Notes: generated by a model not told the origin, from the sequence alone. Positions 22,881 through 35,679 are shown, counted from the first letter of the stretch. The stretch: 64,000 nt of DNA from Hippopus hippopus (GCA_946811185.2 OX328107.1:15527565-15591564), one strand, 5' to 3'. Numbers and translations: made by a program.

Positions 22881-23434
22881 CCAATCATTTCATGTCAGCA
22901 CCATCTTCAAAAGTACCTGAACTTTCCTACAATAATGCCATGCAAAGTATTAATTGTATTGATGAGTTCAAAATTGACACAGAATTGATCGTCATGTAGT
23001 CTGAGTCACTGAGCAGCTTTGGTTTTTATGTGTCACTGTTCTGGAATTCCAGGCAGGATCAGGTTGTGTTTAGTTGATAACTGTTCTATACATGTATTTG
23101 AAACATGGAATAAAAGTTTTGCTGACGAAGAATGGATGATTTTAAAAGGAAATATGAAATATGTTCTGGTTTGAGACGGACAGCTTCCTAGGTATGTGTC
23201 TTGTGTATTTGTCTTGTTTTGTTATTGATTAAGAGTAGCACTTCATTTTATAATTAATCAAACCTTATGAAGTTACATTATCATGTCATAAATCTATTAC
23301 ATATAAGACAAATTTTTTACAATTCTATGCATTTGACAGTTTACAGACATTGCGGAAGAAGGTTCAAAATGATATTTAAGATTTTTGTATATGAATATGC
23401 AGGAAAACATAACTGCAAAAGGAGAACTTGCTCA

Positions 23435-23620
23435 TTAACGCTTTACCACACAATCCTGACTTTGAGAAAGAAGCCTTTTGAAAACATTGTGTTTTCTCCT
23501 TTTCCCATAATGTTTTCTACCCTTCCCAAGACGAAATTCAATCATTCAGTCACATTTATTTTGTCGTCTGCAACTGCTTTCGATTCTAGTCTAAAATTTT
23601 GTCATTTTGTAAAGGGTTAA
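23435..23620 (+). mobile_element. TTAA-MITE with a deleted left arm
   Basis: TTAACGCTTTACCACACAAT to TTTTGTAAAGGGTTAA. GAAAACATTGTG is joined directly to TTTTCTCCTTTTCCC, so the inner left arm and the palindrome centre (about 34 bp) are missing while both ends are intact. Confidence 0.9.
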
Positions 23621-23701
23621 GAGCAATTTCTTCTCATGTCACGATGTTTTCATAAGTGGTCTGTGGCAAGATGAAAACCATTTTCTGCGCTCTGTAATGA
23701 G

Positions 23702-23930
23702 TTAACTCATTACCAAACGACAAAATTTTAGGTTTGTCCAAATCAAAAGCATTTGCAGACAACAAAGTAAAAGTGACTGAAAATTTGAAACTTGTTTTGT
23801 GAAGGGTAGAAAACATTGTGGGAAAAGGAGAAAATGCTGGTTAGCAGCATTTTCTCCTTTTCCCACAATGTTTTCTCAAGGCTTCTTTCTCAGGGTCGTC
23901 AAAAGTAGGGATTGTGTGGTAATGGGTTAA
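23702..23930 (-). mobile_element. TTAA-MITE, full length 229 bp
   Basis: TTAACTCATTACCAAACG to TGTGTGGTAATGGGTTAA. The two ends carry the same change (CTCATTACC left, GGTAATGGG right). Near-perfect palindrome with centre GGTTAGC. Confidence 0.95.
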
Positions 23931-24049
23931 TCAATACTGAGGGCTGTGATTCATTCTACCTCCAATAACCTGTATAAAACAGTTCTGTGTCCATGAGGTC
24001 TAATTACCAATTTTCTGTATTGATTTGTAACATGCCATTAAAACTGTCA

Positions 24050-25030
24050 GCTCAGAAGCTGTCTTTAGCTCTACTGGCCATATACATGTGAGCTTTTGTT
24101 ACGCTTCTGTATCAATTGTTTGTTTGTCTATCCATGTATGCATTAACTTCTATTTTTAAGATCTCTGTCTTCTCCTTTTCTCAGAAACCATCAAATGAAT
24201 TTTGACAAAAACTTCCCAAAAATGGTCCAGCAATGGTTGTCTTTAGAATTTTTTCAAAGAATTTGATTCCGTTGTAAATATGGTTTGCCATGGTAATACT
24301 AAAACAATATTGAAAATTGTTAGGAATCATCTTCTCCAAAGCCCCGGCTGGAATCCTTTGCAGGAATCAGGATCCTTTGGTGGATCTCTTTAAGATTTAT
24401 GGAGATAATTTTGATCTATGGCTTGGGTTATTTTCGCTTGATAATAAGCTATCTTACACACCTTTGAACTTTTGTAGTTATCAAGGGAAATAAGTCATGT
24501 TTCTGTGACAAATATATGTAGTTGTCATTTATCTCCCTTGATTGTATGGTTTGGGCTAATGAGGCAGACATGGTCATAAAGTCATTTTAAAGTACCTAGC
24601 TCTTTTTCACGCACCAATTAACTGTTTGTCTGTCCATCTGGACAGATATCTTCTAAAATCCTTTGCGAAAATTGATGAAACTTCATACATGTGTTCATTA
24701 TGATAGTCTGCTGACATACTTTTGGGTTTTTTTTTTCTAATTTAATGACATGTCACAGAAAAAATGGGCTTGATGTATATTTTCATTATGTACCAATTTC
24801 TCTTTAACTACAGAACAAAATTTTATGAAACTTCATAGTTATATTGTTTATCATAAGCCACAGACAATTATTGTTTGTTTTTATTTAAAGAAATGCCATG
24901 TCATTGAAAGGGGGGGCTTAATGTATAATTTCATCATGGACTAATAACAAAAAGGTCACATGTACTTGCAAAACACAATACCTCTTATATGTTTCTGTCA
25001 AAAAGGGCCTTTTTCAGCAGGGGATATCAT
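24050..25030. repeat. Decayed tandem-core and GGGGGCTTAA repeats
   Basis: 24060-24550 begins TTTAGCTCTACTGGCC and has diverged units typical of the tandem-core elements, for example TTTGACAAAAACTTCC. 24600-25010 matches the units at 16164-16560 (CATCTGGACAGATATCTTC, GAAACTTCATACATGTG). Borders are not resolvable. Confidence 0.45.
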
Positions 25031-25089
25031 TTCAATGAAATTACTTGCTGTACTTTGTATTTAGCATTGCCAGAAAATAATTGTTAAAT

Positions 25090-25570
25090 CTACCTGTTTT
25101 GGTCTTTAGACCAACCCACAAGAAGACACACGTCTTCTATTGAGCAAGCATTCAGCGGGGGATGGCCATGTCAACATGGCACTTGTTATTTTACAAATTG
25201 GACTTTTTGTCTGGAGCATTACTTCAAAATTATAAAAGTTATTGCCTTCAAACTTCATATGCATATGGATTACATTTAGGAGAAGTGCAGTGCACTTAGT
25301 CCAGAACTCTGTCATCATTATTGTAGGAGTTATTGCCCTTTGTTATTTTACATTTTGGATTTTTGTCCAAAGCATAACTTAAAAGTATGAAAGCTATCAG
25401 TTTCAAACTGCAAAATTATCCTGATTGATTACATTGAGGTGAAATGCAGTTCAGAAAGAACCATAACTCTGTCCTTATTACTTTTGGAGTTATTTCCCTT
25501 TGTTATTTTACATGTTGGATTTCTTTTTCCAGAGCATAACTTCCAAAGTATTTAATCTCTCAACTAATCA
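25090..25570 (+). repeat. Tandem units of the GGAGTTATTGCCC core
   Basis: About three units of roughly 150 bp with CTGGAGCATTACTTCAAAA, TTCAAACTTCATATGC and AGAACTCTGTCATCATTAT. The same core forms 27478-27589 and 30139-31370. Confidence 0.65.
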
Positions 25571-25635
25571 AAGCGTTGAGAACGCTGATGTGGCATTTGT
25601 CAAGGAAGCCACTGTGTAGAATTAATAATTTGAAA

Positions 25636-26797
25636 ACAGGAGGGCCATGATGGCCCTGGATTGCTCACCTGAGTCAATAGGCGAAATTCACTCCACGTGC
25701 GTAATTCAATTTCTGACCAATTGTCTGGTCAATTGAGCTTAAAATGTGGCCTCTGGAGCGTCCACAAGGAATTTCCTGAAGTTGACCTAGTGATCTAATT
25801 TATCACCCGATGTGACCCAATTTAGAACTCGTCAAAACATTTATCAAGACAAACATTTTGAATTTTCAAGTTAATTCAGCAATAAATGTGGCCTCTAGAG
25901 TGCCCACAAGGTATTTCTTAAATTTGACCAAGTGACCTAGTTCATGACCCCAGGTGACCCAATTCCAAACTCACCCAATATTTCATCAAGACAAACATTC
26001 TGACCAATTTTCAAGTCAATTGAGCAAAAAATATGGCCTCTAGAGTGCCCACAAAGTATTAGTTTAATTTAACCTTGAGACCTAGTTTATGACCCCAGGT
26101 GACCCAATTTTGAACTAACTGAACACGTTGTAATCAGGTGGGCTAACAAACTTAGAACAGGTTCACTACATACCAAATAACAAAGCTCTATGCTTTCCAG
26201 TTTTAGAAAAGAAGAATTTTTAAGTTTTCCTTCTTTGTTCCTATGTTCGAAATTGTGACCCCCTGGGGCGGGGCCAGTTTTGACCCCAGGGGCATCATAT
26301 GGACAAAATTGGTAGAGGTCCACTAGGAGATGCTAGATGCCAAATATCACAGCTCCATGCCTTCCAGTTTCAGAGAAGAAGAATTTTAAAGTTTTCTTTC
26401 TTTGTTCCTATGTTCGAACTTATGACCCCCGGGACGGGGTCAGTTTTAACCCCAGGGTCATCATATGAACAAACTTGGTAGAGGTCCACTAGGAGATGCT
26501 ACATACCAAATATCAAAGCTCTACGCCTTCTAATGTCAGAGAAGAAGATTTTCAAAGATTTTGCTATTTTTTTCCTTTCTGTTGCCATAACAACCAGAGG
26601 TAAGGGTGGAATTCAATCTCTTGAACAAGTTTGGTAGAGCTTCACCCAAGGAACATCCCTGCCAAATTTCACCAAGATTGGCCCAGCGGTTTAGGAGGAG
26701 AAGATGTTTAAAGGAATTGTGGACAGACGGACAGATGGACGCCGGACAATGACCGATCACAATACCTCACCTTAGCACTTCGTGCTCAGGTGAGCTA
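25636..26797 (+). mobile_element. Tandem-core element, GGGCCATGATGGCCC end
   Basis: Starts GGAGGGCCATGATGGCCC then TTGCTCACCTGAGTC, and ends CTTCGTGCTCAGGTGAGC. Two kinds of core unit are present: an ACCCAATTTTGAAC type (25680-26110) and a CCAGTTTTGACCCCAGGGGC type (26260-26530). GGACAGACGGACAGATGGAC precedes the right end. Confidence 0.8.
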
Positions 26798-27477
26798 AAA
26801 AAAAAAAAAGAGAAATATTATTTAAATATTAACTTGAAAATCAACCTCCTAAGCAAATTGATACGTCTCTTTGGTTAAAGGGAGATTACTGGTGCCTAAG
26901 TTCGCGTTATTTGTATATTGGTGGTCTCCCTTTGATCTTTCAAGAGGAGTCAGGAGTAACGTCCCTTGATGGAAGGATGCACGATGGGTAGAGAGAGAAG
27001 CCATGTAAATATATTGAATTCAATTAAGTTTATACCTAAATACTATGATTTTGAGATATCTTTGGCCGTCAGGACCTAATTCCCAACATTACAATAAAGT
27101 TTTCTTCCTGTAAATATTCATGCACAATCAAATGAGTAGCGTGCAATCATGGGACGAACAAGCCCAGGGACGAACTGGTTTTGGAACGAACAACCTCGGA
27201 AGCAAAGCGGTCAGAAGACAAATTTTGTGCATATCATTGCACCAATAGAAGGCTATGAAGAGGTGAAGCTATTTTTACTCAAAAAGAAGTATTTCCACGA
27301 TCGATAGCCTTTTGCAGTTTATTTCAATACGCCATTTCCAATTATATATCTGAGTGCTATTGAAAAACTCATTTGTCTTGAAAAATTGAGTTTACTTGGG
27401 TTTACTTCCTTCGGTTTTGGACAAAATACCATACATGGTCTTCAAAATTCAATATTGAACATTTATTATTGATCTCA
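26798..27477. other. No gene or clear repeat seen
   Basis: Follows an A-rich run after the preceding element. I see no splice-bounded coding segment, SINE head or MITE border in this stretch. Confidence 0.35.
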
Positions 27478-27945
27478 TAGTGGCATTGTCTTCGACAAAT
27501 GCCACAAAAACTGCATATGCAGTCGATCACATTGAAGAGAAGTGCAATGCACAAGATCCATAACTTTGTCATCATTTTTTTGCATCATTATGTCTCCCCC
27601 CGTTAGGGTCGGGAGATATATTGTTTTTCCCCGTGCGTCCGTCTGTCCGTCCGTCCGTCCGTCTGTCAGTCACAAATCGTGTCCGCTCTGTAACTCGAAA
27701 ACCTTTAAAGATATTTTGATAAAACTTCACACATTTGTAAAGCACCATGAGACGTAGTGTCATGCACAAAAATCATAACTCTGGCTTGTATATTTTTCAA
27801 GTTATTTCCCTTTGATTATTTTCCTTCACAAATCGTGTCCGCTTTATAACTCAAAAACCTTTTCAGATATTTTGATAAAACTTCACACATTTGTAAAGCA
27901 CCATGAGACGAAGTGCCATGCACAAGAACCATAACTCTGGCTTGT

Positions 27946-27978
<33 letters not shown>

Positions 27979-28501
27979 AGTTATTTCCCTTTGATTATTT
28001 TCCTTCACAAATCGTGTCCGCTCTATAACTTTAAAACCTTTTAAGATATTTTGATAAAACTTCACACATTTGTAAAGCACCATGAGACGAAGTGTCATGC
28101 ACAAGAACCATAACTGGCTTTCATATTTTTCAAGTTATTTCCCTTTGATTTTTTTCCTTCATAAATCATGTCTGCTGTATAACTCGAAAACCTTTTAAGA
28201 TATTGTGATAAAACTTCACACATTTGTAAAGCACCATGAGACAAAGTGTCATGCACAAGAACCATAACTCTGCATTATCTCCCACTAGATGGCATTCTAC
28301 AAATACACATCTATCTAATTTGGGCATTCTTGGTGCAGAACCGGACTATTTTTCAAAATAACTGTTACTTTGAATTTCAAAATGGAATAAACGTTCACTC
28401 AATAAAACGCTACCTGGTGCGATTCATTCAGCTGTTATCAGCTAGCATGTAACGTATGCATCGGCCATTTATTAAAACATCCCCTACATGCTTGGGTAAT
28501 A

Positions 28502-29844
28502 CGAGGGCTGTTCGATATGTAATGTGTATTGTACCACAGCGCGATAACGCTTTGCACGATTTCGTGGATGATGATACACTTGAATAGCTCTATTCAATAC
28601 CTTTCCAACGATATAAACACGAGCCTTAAGCTCCACATAGTTTTAAACTTATAGTCATTTCAGTAGAGCTAGTCGTTGACCACTGTTGTAAAAATGGTTG
28701 GGAAACGGATTAAGAATATTGAAGAAATTAGAGCTTATATAAAAGTTCGCACAAAACTCGGTCATTCGGTAATGCAGATTTTTACTGAATTGGAGGAAGT
28801 TTATGGGTCTGATAAGGTATCTTATGAGACAGTTCATAGTTGGAGAAAGAAATTTCTGACTGGCACAGAGTCCGTCAAAGATGCAGCAAAATCTGGCCGA
28901 CCTGTGACTTTAACAGGCAAGACAAATGTCTCAAAAGTCAGGGAAATAATTGAAAGTGATGGCAGATACACGATTCGTGATATTGCCAACGCTGTTGGCA
29001 TATCGCTATCGTGGGTGCATTTCATTTTGAAGCGTATTTTGAAAGTACGAAAGATTTCTGCCAGATGGATACCTCATAATTATATTGACAGATGACCAAA
29101 AACGGGTACGAGTACAAACCGCTAAGCAATTGCTCAAAATGTTTCCCAAATTCAGTCAAAGACAATTTGCAAACATTGTTACTGGTGACAAAACATGGGT
29201 TCACTATTTTGAACCAGTAAGAAAAATTGGAAACAAAATATGGCTAACTAAACACGGTAGAAGGCCTGTAGTTGCCAAAAGAAGCACAAGCACAAAGAAG
29301 GTTCTTTATTGCATATTCTTCTCATGTGATGGTATAGCCGTACAAATTCCGGTGCCGAAGGGCAAAAGTGTTACAGGTCGGTATTACCGAGATGTTATAC
29401 TAAAAAAGGTCAAGAAATATTATCTTAAACAATGCCCTGTGTCAGGATTTAGGCATGTTCGTCTACTTCATGATAATGCTCCATCACATACATCTGAGCT
29501 TGTGAAGCAATTTTTGAAGTCGGAGAAGGTTACCGTCTTGCCACACCCACCATACTCTCCAGATCTAGCCCCATGCGACTTTTTCCTTTTTCCAAAACTT
29601 AAAAAGTTCTTATCTGGTCGTCGTTACAAGTCCCGACAAGCCCTTGGCTCATCCATCAGTCAGTGCCTCAGAGGTCTACCTAAATCAGCGTACCGTGACA
29701 CATTTCAGAAATGGATTCAGAAATTGAAATTATGTATTTCAAACCACGGAGAATACTTTGAAGGGATGTAATGTTCATTTCACTATTTGAGTCGAATGCT
29801 TTTGAGATATTGTACAATACACATTACATATTGAACAACCCTCA
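28502..29844 (+). mobile_element. mariner transposon, 1343 bp
   Basis: Inverted ends of about 30 bp: CGAGGGCTGTTCGATATG at the left and CATATTGAACAACCCTCA at the right, flanked by TA at 28500-28501 and 29845-29846. Length, TA target and DD34D transposase are those of the mariner family. The two ends differ at a few positions, so the copy is not pristine. Confidence 0.95.
28694..29771 (+). pseudogene. mariner transposase, frameshifted
   Basis: The first frame (from 28694, MVGKRIKNIEEIRAYIKV) encodes the N-terminal helix-turn-helix region, including VSYETVHSWRKKF and KSGRPVTLT. It runs off at SARWIPH near 29075. The rest, from TDDQKRVRVQTAKQLL, continues in another frame to the stop at 29769-29771. 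An extra 4 bp near 29075-29088 is the simplest break. The catalytic triad is intact: D in VTGDKTWVHYFEP, D in LLHDNAPSHT and, after 34 residues, D in LAPCDFFLF (DD34D). Total coding length, about 350 codons, is normal for mariner. It needs one repair to be open, so it is probably inactive but fairly young. Confidence 0.92.
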
Positions 29845-30840
29845 TAGGCTAATAGCTTCGGTATAAGCCCTACTTTTCCCAGGTATACAGGGATAGGTGA
29901 TGCGTCATAGCAGACAGGTCGAATCTTCGAAGGATATGACATGCGCAGACAATGCATAACTCTGGCTTGTATATTTTTTGAGTTATTTCCCTTTGATTAT
30001 TTTCCTTACTCATTTTACGTACAATTTTCATGTCCGCTTTATAACTCGAAAACCGTTAGAGAAAAATGACCATTTATCAGTTAGAAATTGCCTTGGTGAC
30101 ATATCAGTCCTTCTGACACCAAAAAAGGGGGGAGACATCTGTTTTTTTTTTGTAGAAAAACAAGTTCTAGTTGCCCTTCCAAATTGGATTTTTGTCTGGA
30201 GCATAACTTCAAACATATAAAAACTATTGCCTTCAAACTCCATATGCTGATAGATCACATTGAGGAGTGTCTTCGCTATTTTTGGAGTTAAATCCTTTTG
30301 TTATTTTTCAATTAGAATTTTGTCTGGAGCATAACTTGGAAAGTATGACAGATATTGATATGGTAGACAAATAGATCATGTTAAGCAGTGCACAAGATTC
30401 ATAACTCTGTCGTCATTATTTTTGGAGTTATTGCCCTGTGTTTCTCAACAAATTGGATTTTGTCTGGAATATAACCTTCAAAGTCTGAAAGCTATTGAGA
30501 TTAAATTATATTTGCAGATAGATCACATTGAGGACATGTGCAGATCACAAGAACCTTGACTCTGTCATCACTATTTTTTGAGTTATTGCCCTTAGTTACT
30601 TTACAACTTTAAATTTTTGTCCAGAGCGTAACTCCCAAAATATACAAGCTATTAATTTCAAACTTCATACACAAATAGTTCATGTGAAGGACAAGTGCAG
30701 TGCACAAAGTTCATAACTCTGTCCCCATTATTTTTGCCTTTTATTATTTTACATATTTGGTTTTTGGTTTCAGCATGGCTTTCAAGGTATAAAAGCTATT
30801 GACTTAAAACTTCATAATTATTCCGATGGATCAGATTGAG

Positions 30841-30910
30841 AACAGTCACTGTGATATGATTGAAATAATGCTGAAAGCGGCTTAAAACAGCATTCATTCA
30901 ATCAATCATT
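30841..30910 (+). mobile_element. SINE tail fragment
   Basis: TGATATGATTGAAATAATGC, CGGCTTAAAACAGCATTC and repeats of AATCA match the 3' tails of SINE families A and B. It sits inside the tandem core. Confidence 0.6.
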
Positions 30911-31714
30911 GAGGACAAGTGCAGTGCACATGATCTTTAACTCTGTCTTCAGTATTTTTGGAGTTACAGCTCTTTTTCATATTACATATGTGTTATATTA
31001 CATGAGTGTTTGACTTAACACTTCAGATACATATAGATCACATTGAGCGTACACAAGATCCATAACTCTAAACTATTTTTGGAGTTATGCAGTGCACAAG
31101 ATCTGTTACTGTATTCAGTGTTTTTTAAGTTATTGCCCTTAGCTACTTTTTTGTCCAGAGCATATTTTCTAAAGTAAGCAGGCTATTGACTCAAAACTGC
31201 TAATAAACATAGATCTTATTGAGGATAAGTGCAGCGCACAAAATCCATAACTCTTTCTTTTGCATATTTTGAGTATTTGCCCTTTATTATTTTACATTTT
31301 GGGTTTGATAAGGTGCAGTCATTCAGTGACAAGGCACCAGGTGGGGGTATTCGTTTGCCTGAGACAGTTCTAGTTCCTATACATTGATTGTTTCCTAAAT
31401 GCAGTGGTAAAGCATTTTAGAAGTTTTGTTTTATTATTAAAACCTGAATGTCCCCTTTAAAGTCAGTTGAAGTTTAAGGATATCGCACAATAAGGCTTTG
31501 ATATTTATACCAGTATCTTGACAGATATTGAGTGGTCTCAGTGGTGAGGTGGTCTTTAAATCCTTTTGTAGCCAGAAAAATTTAAGTCTGGAAAAAAATG
31601 TGAAATAAGAGAGATATTTGGTCCCTTACCTGAGTTGATTTAGTTGGTATGGTACTGGATTTTCTGAGCTAAGAATTAAATGTAGAAAAGAGTTGGAAGA
31701 CTGTCAATAAACCA

Positions 31715-31944
31715 TCTACTCTGTACCACACGAACAATATTTATACTTACCCAAACTGAAAGCATTTGCACATGACAATTTAAATTTGGCTCAAAATAAT
31801 GAAATTTGTCGTTGATACGGTAGAAAACACTGTTGGAATAGAAGAATATGCTGGTTACAAGCATTTTCTGCTTTTCCCACAATGTTTTCAAAAGGCTTTC
31901 TCTTCAGGTTCGTAAAAACTCAGCATTGTGTGGTAAAGGGCTAA
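31715..31944 (-). mobile_element. TTAA-MITE copy
   Basis: Left border CTACTCTGTACCACACG, right border TGTGTGGTAAAGGGCTAAC; both TTAA sites have mutated. The left hairpin arm is eroded (GGAATAGAAGAATATGC), the right arm better kept. Confidence 0.8.
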
Positions 31945-32297
31945 CCCTTGTCACTGCTAACGAGATGAATTGAACATATTTAGTAGGTTCTGGAGATGCA
32001 TGTGCAGTGCTGCAATTTCAATTGCGGTTTCAGAATATCTAGGTGAGGACCAGACAGTGTAGATTATTCTGTGCAGTCCAATCTTGAGTGACACTGTCAG
32101 CATAAGAAATTAAAAGTGAGTTACATGCTACAAGGGCTAAAATTTGAAGTGTAGAAACATTATCTGTCTTTCATGATGGTTCATTTAAAGTCCATGTTAT
32201 GGACATCTGTTTCCATGATGGCAGACAGATTATTCTGTTTCTTTGATGTACGTAAATAACAGTGTATGATTTAGCCTTTTCTCTCCTTTTACTCGGC

Positions 32298-33851
32298 TTT
32301 TTAGCTCACCTGAGCAGAAAGTGCTCATGGTGAGCTTTTGTGATCGTGCTGTGTCCAGCTTCTGTCGTCCATCATGCGGTGTGCGTCGTCCGTTGTCATT
32401 AACTTTTACCTTGTGTATGCTCTAGAGGCCACATTTTCAGTCCGATACTCATGAAACTTGGTCAAGATGTTTGTCTTGATGATATCTCGGATGAGTTCGA
32501 AAATGGGTGAGGTCGGATCGAAAACTAGGTCAAATCTTAGAAAAACCTTGTGTACGCTCTAGAGGCCACATTTTCAGTCCGATGCTCATCAAACTTGGTC
32601 AAGATGTTTGTCTTGATGATATCTCGGATGAGTTTGAAAATGGGTCAGGTCAAATAAAAACCTAGGTCACTATGTCAAGTCTTAGAAAAACGTTGTGTAC
32701 ACTCTAGAGGCCACATTTTGAGTCCAATACTCTTGAAAGTTGGACAGAATGTTTGTCTTGATGATATCTTGAACAAGTATGAAAACGGCTTAGGTCGGGT
32801 CAAAAAGTAGGTCACTAGGTAAAATCTTAGAAAAACCTTGTGTACGCTCTAGAGGCCACATTTTCAGTCCAATACTCTCCAAAGTTAGTCAGAATGTTTG
32901 TCATGATGATATCTCGGACAAATTCCAAAATGTGTCAGGTCGGATCAAAAACTAGGTCACTAGGTCAAATCTTAGAAAAACCTTGTGTAGGCTCTAGAGG
33001 CCACAATTTCAGTCCAGTGCTGTCGACAGTTGGTCAGAATGTTAGTCTTGATGATATCTCGGATGAGTCCAAAAATGGGTCAGGTCGGGTCAAAAACTAG
33101 GCCACTAGGTAAAATCTTACAAAAACCTTGTGTACGCTCTAGAGGCCACATTTTCAGTCCAGTGCTCTTGAAAGTTGATCAGAATGTTTGTCTTGATGAT
33201 ATCTAGGACGAGTGTGAAAATGTGTTATGTCAGGTCAAAAACTAGGTCACTAGGTCAAATCTTAAAAAAACCTTGTGTACCCTTTAGAAGTTACATTTTC
33301 AGTCCAATACTCTTGAAAGTTAGTCAAAATGTTTGTCTTGATGATATCGTGCATGAGATTGAAAATGGGTCACATGGGGTCAAAAACTAGGTCACCAGGT
33401 GTAATCTTAGAAAAACCTTGTGTACACTCTAGAGGCCACATTTTCAGTCCAATGATCTTAAAATGTTGTCAGAGTGTTTGTCTTGATGATATCTTGTATG
33501 AAAATGGGTCATGTTGGATAAAAAACTAGGTCACTAGGTCAAATCTCAGAAAAACCTTCTGTACACCCTACAGGCCACATTTTCTCTCAAGTACTCATGA
33601 AATGTGGTCAGGATGTCTGTCTCGATAATTTCTACTTGTTTGAAAATAGGTAATATTGAGCTTAAAAGTAGGCCACTGAGACAAATTCTAGACAAAGCTT
33701 GTGTACACTTTAGAGGCCATATTTGTAAGTCCAATACTAATTAGTGTTTGTCAGAATGTTTGTTGTAATTTCTCTGAAGAGATTGGAAATAGATCATGTT
33801 TGATCAAAAGGCTCAGGTGAGCAACTTCAGGGCCATCATGGCCCTCTTGTT
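32298..33851 (-). mobile_element. Tandem-core element, about 144 bp unit
   Basis: Begins TTTAGCTCACCTGAGCAG and ends GGGCCATCATGGCCCTCTTG, the inverse of the ends at 4428 and 25636. About nine units of 140-145 bp start near 32412, 32548, 32693, 32838, 32981, 33127, 33271, 33416, 33556 and 33700. Each has CTCTAGAGGCCACATTTTC, CTTGATGATATCTCGGA and AAAACTAGGTCACTAGGTC. Frames through it are repeat artefacts. Confidence 0.85.
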
Positions 33852-33857
33852 ATCACA

Positions 33858-34075
33858 AGAGCATGTAGATGAGCTGTAACAGTGGCTCATCAGCTGTAGT
33901 ACTCAATGTGAGCTATTGTGATTGCTCATGACCTGTATTACTGAAGATGAGCTATCGTGAGTGCACACAGTTTGTTGTACTCCAGGTGAGTTATTGTAAT
34001 TGTTCATCAGCTGCTGTACTCAAGGTGAGCTATTGTGATTGCTATGATTTCAGGGATATATATGCCTGTCAGACT
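33858..34075 (+). repeat. Minisatellite, about 48 bp unit, part 1
   Basis: Diverged units with GGTGAGCTATTGTGATTGC, TCATCAGCTGTAGTACTC and close variants, at least four. The first unit abuts the preceding tandem-core element, whose end shares GTGAGC. The same unit resumes at 35680. Confidence 0.6.
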
Positions 34076-34202
34076 AGAGCTATGAGAGAATAATCCCATT
34101 TGTATTTTGTTAATGAAATTTTTTAAAAAATTATGAGATAGTTGTCTTCAGTGCCTTGAGAGATACAACAAAATTACCTGAAGCTAACTGAACACTAAGT
34201 CA

Positions 34203-35671
34203 GGGTTCTCAGTAGGTCCTGGATCCCAAGAGTTATTGATTCTTAGGCTCAAATTTTCAAGAGTCAAAATGGATTTTCCAAGAGTCAAAGAGAAATGTCC
34301 AAGGGTAAAAAATTACTCGGTTTATTATGGAGAAATAAAGATGTAATGAAACCAAATTTTCAAAGTATGTTCTTTATTTATGGACAAATCAAACAGGAAA
34401 ATACCTCATCTAATGAAGATTACAGGCATGTTGGAATGAAGTGGACAGATGAATATTAACTTACAGCTCTAGAATGCAATTCATCATTATGAATAAATGG
34501 ACACAAACAATTCTTTTTACTGTTTACCTAACAACACAATTTTAGACTCATTCATATTTAAAGCATTTGAAGTTTACAACTCAAATATGGCTAGAACGAC
34601 TGGATTTATCTTTCATAGCTTAAAACATTGTTGAAAAGGGAGAAAATAAAGGTCTCATCCATTAACTAAATAAGGTCTTTTTCATTCGAGCCTTCTTTCT
34701 ATGTATGAATGTCCAACACCTTCTTCTTTAACACTTGATCCCGAGCTAACACTGTAAGAAGGCTTTACCTCAACCGTATAACTTGTAGGTTAAATAATTT
34801 TCATTTTATATAGCAACCAAAGTTGTTTCCTCATTATTGAACAGTGATTTTAGCTTCCACTTATTGTTTTATACAGATACTTATGTAAACTCAGTTTAAA
34901 TCCATAATTTAAGATGAAAAGACAGTTTGAAGTGCCTCTGATCGGACAAAGTCAAACTCACCTTTGTTGTGTCATGGGTTTCCGCGTTTTTTTTTTCAAC
35001 GGTCTTTTTTTTCATGCCAATTAATTTTTGGCGAAGCATTACAGCATTGTTTGATATACATTTGTCAATTAAAGAAGCTGGTAGCTCCAAACCTGTCATT
35101 TTAAACCAGATAAGTGGATTAACACTGTTATCATGTTTTCATAAAAGACGCTCAAGCTTGATAAGCTGTTATAAAGAGAGCAGCGTGCGTTCTTTACATA
35201 TGCTTTAGCCCATATTTCTTGCGTCAGATTGAGGCCTAGGCAGATATTTTTGAGTGGCAAAACCTGGTCATTTCAAATTTCAACTTTTTTTGTTGCATTT
35301 TTTAATCGAAAACTCCGTCTGCAAACTTTGGACATGAAAAATGCTTTACGGAATAAAAACAAGCGGTTGTCCGAAAGGATTATCAAAAGCGCGTTATGCA
35401 AAATTCAAGCGTCTAGAGCAGTTATTCGAAAGGATTGTTAAAAGCGCGTTATGCAGTCTAGATCAAGCATCTACATGATTTATAATTATGCGTACACCAA
35501 TCTGAATGATTTATGTCCGTTGCTGACCATCGAAAACAATAGTGAAAATATCTTTTGTGATCATCGGTTTTTGATTTTGGATGCAATTTTTTCTCATGTT
35601 TGGAGATTTTAAATGAGATTTATCAGATTTTTCTGCAATAATATCGTGGAATCGCGGCGTTGGCATATCCC
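34203..35671. mobile_element. Possible hAT-like remnant
   Basis: Left end CAGGGTTCTCAGTAGGTCC resembles hAT termini; the right end reads GGCGTTGGCATATCCCTG. Both ends read CAGGG inward. No matching 8 bp duplication is visible and no transposase survives. It interrupts the minisatellite at 33858-34075 and 35680-36095. A decayed TTAA-MITE (34517-34655) lies within. Confidence 0.35.
34517..34655 (-). mobile_element. TTAA-MITE fragment
   Basis: CTGTTTACCTAACAACAC, TTTTAGACTCATTC and AAAACATTGTTGAAAAGGG are present. The copy is cut inside the left hairpin arm. Confidence 0.65.
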
Positions 35672-35679
35672 TGTGATTT

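Larger units (their letters stand above)
28270..29945. mobile_element. Insertion carrying the mariner, identity unknown
   Basis: Unit sequence of the surrounding array stops near 28270 and resumes near 29946 with GCATAACTCTGGCTTG. Outside the mariner borders, 28270-28499 and 29847-29945 are not tandem-core sequence. They may be a separate inserted element or filler DNA; no terminal repeat was found. Confidence 0.4.
27590..30138 (+). mobile_element. Tandem-core element with ATGTCTCCCCCC ends
   Basis: Ends are inverted: ATGTCTCCCCCC (27590-27601) and GGGGGGAGACAT (30127-30138). A GTCCGTCCGTCCGTC run leads into about four units of roughly 160-170 bp (AAATCGTGTCCGC, AACTTCACACATTTGTAAAG), one expanded by a 29 T tract near 27949. 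The array is broken from about 28270 to 29945 by sequence that holds the mariner. Confidence 0.75.
27478..31370 (+). mobile_element. Outer tandem-core element, interrupted
   Basis: Left remnant 27478-27589 (TCGATCACATTGAAGAG, GATCCATAACTTTGTCATC). The array resumes at 30139 with AAATTGGATTTTTGTCTGG and runs as 7-8 units of about 150 bp to 31290. It ends CACCAGGTGGGGGTATTCG. The 2.5 kb between is the element at 27590-30138. Confidence 0.65.

Noticed and set aside
27949..27977. Poly-T as a retrogene or LINE tail
   Set aside because: It is a T expansion within one tandem unit, not at an element end.
32840..33529. Frames repeating MFVLMISRT-like peptides
   Set aside because: Products of the 144 bp tandem unit.
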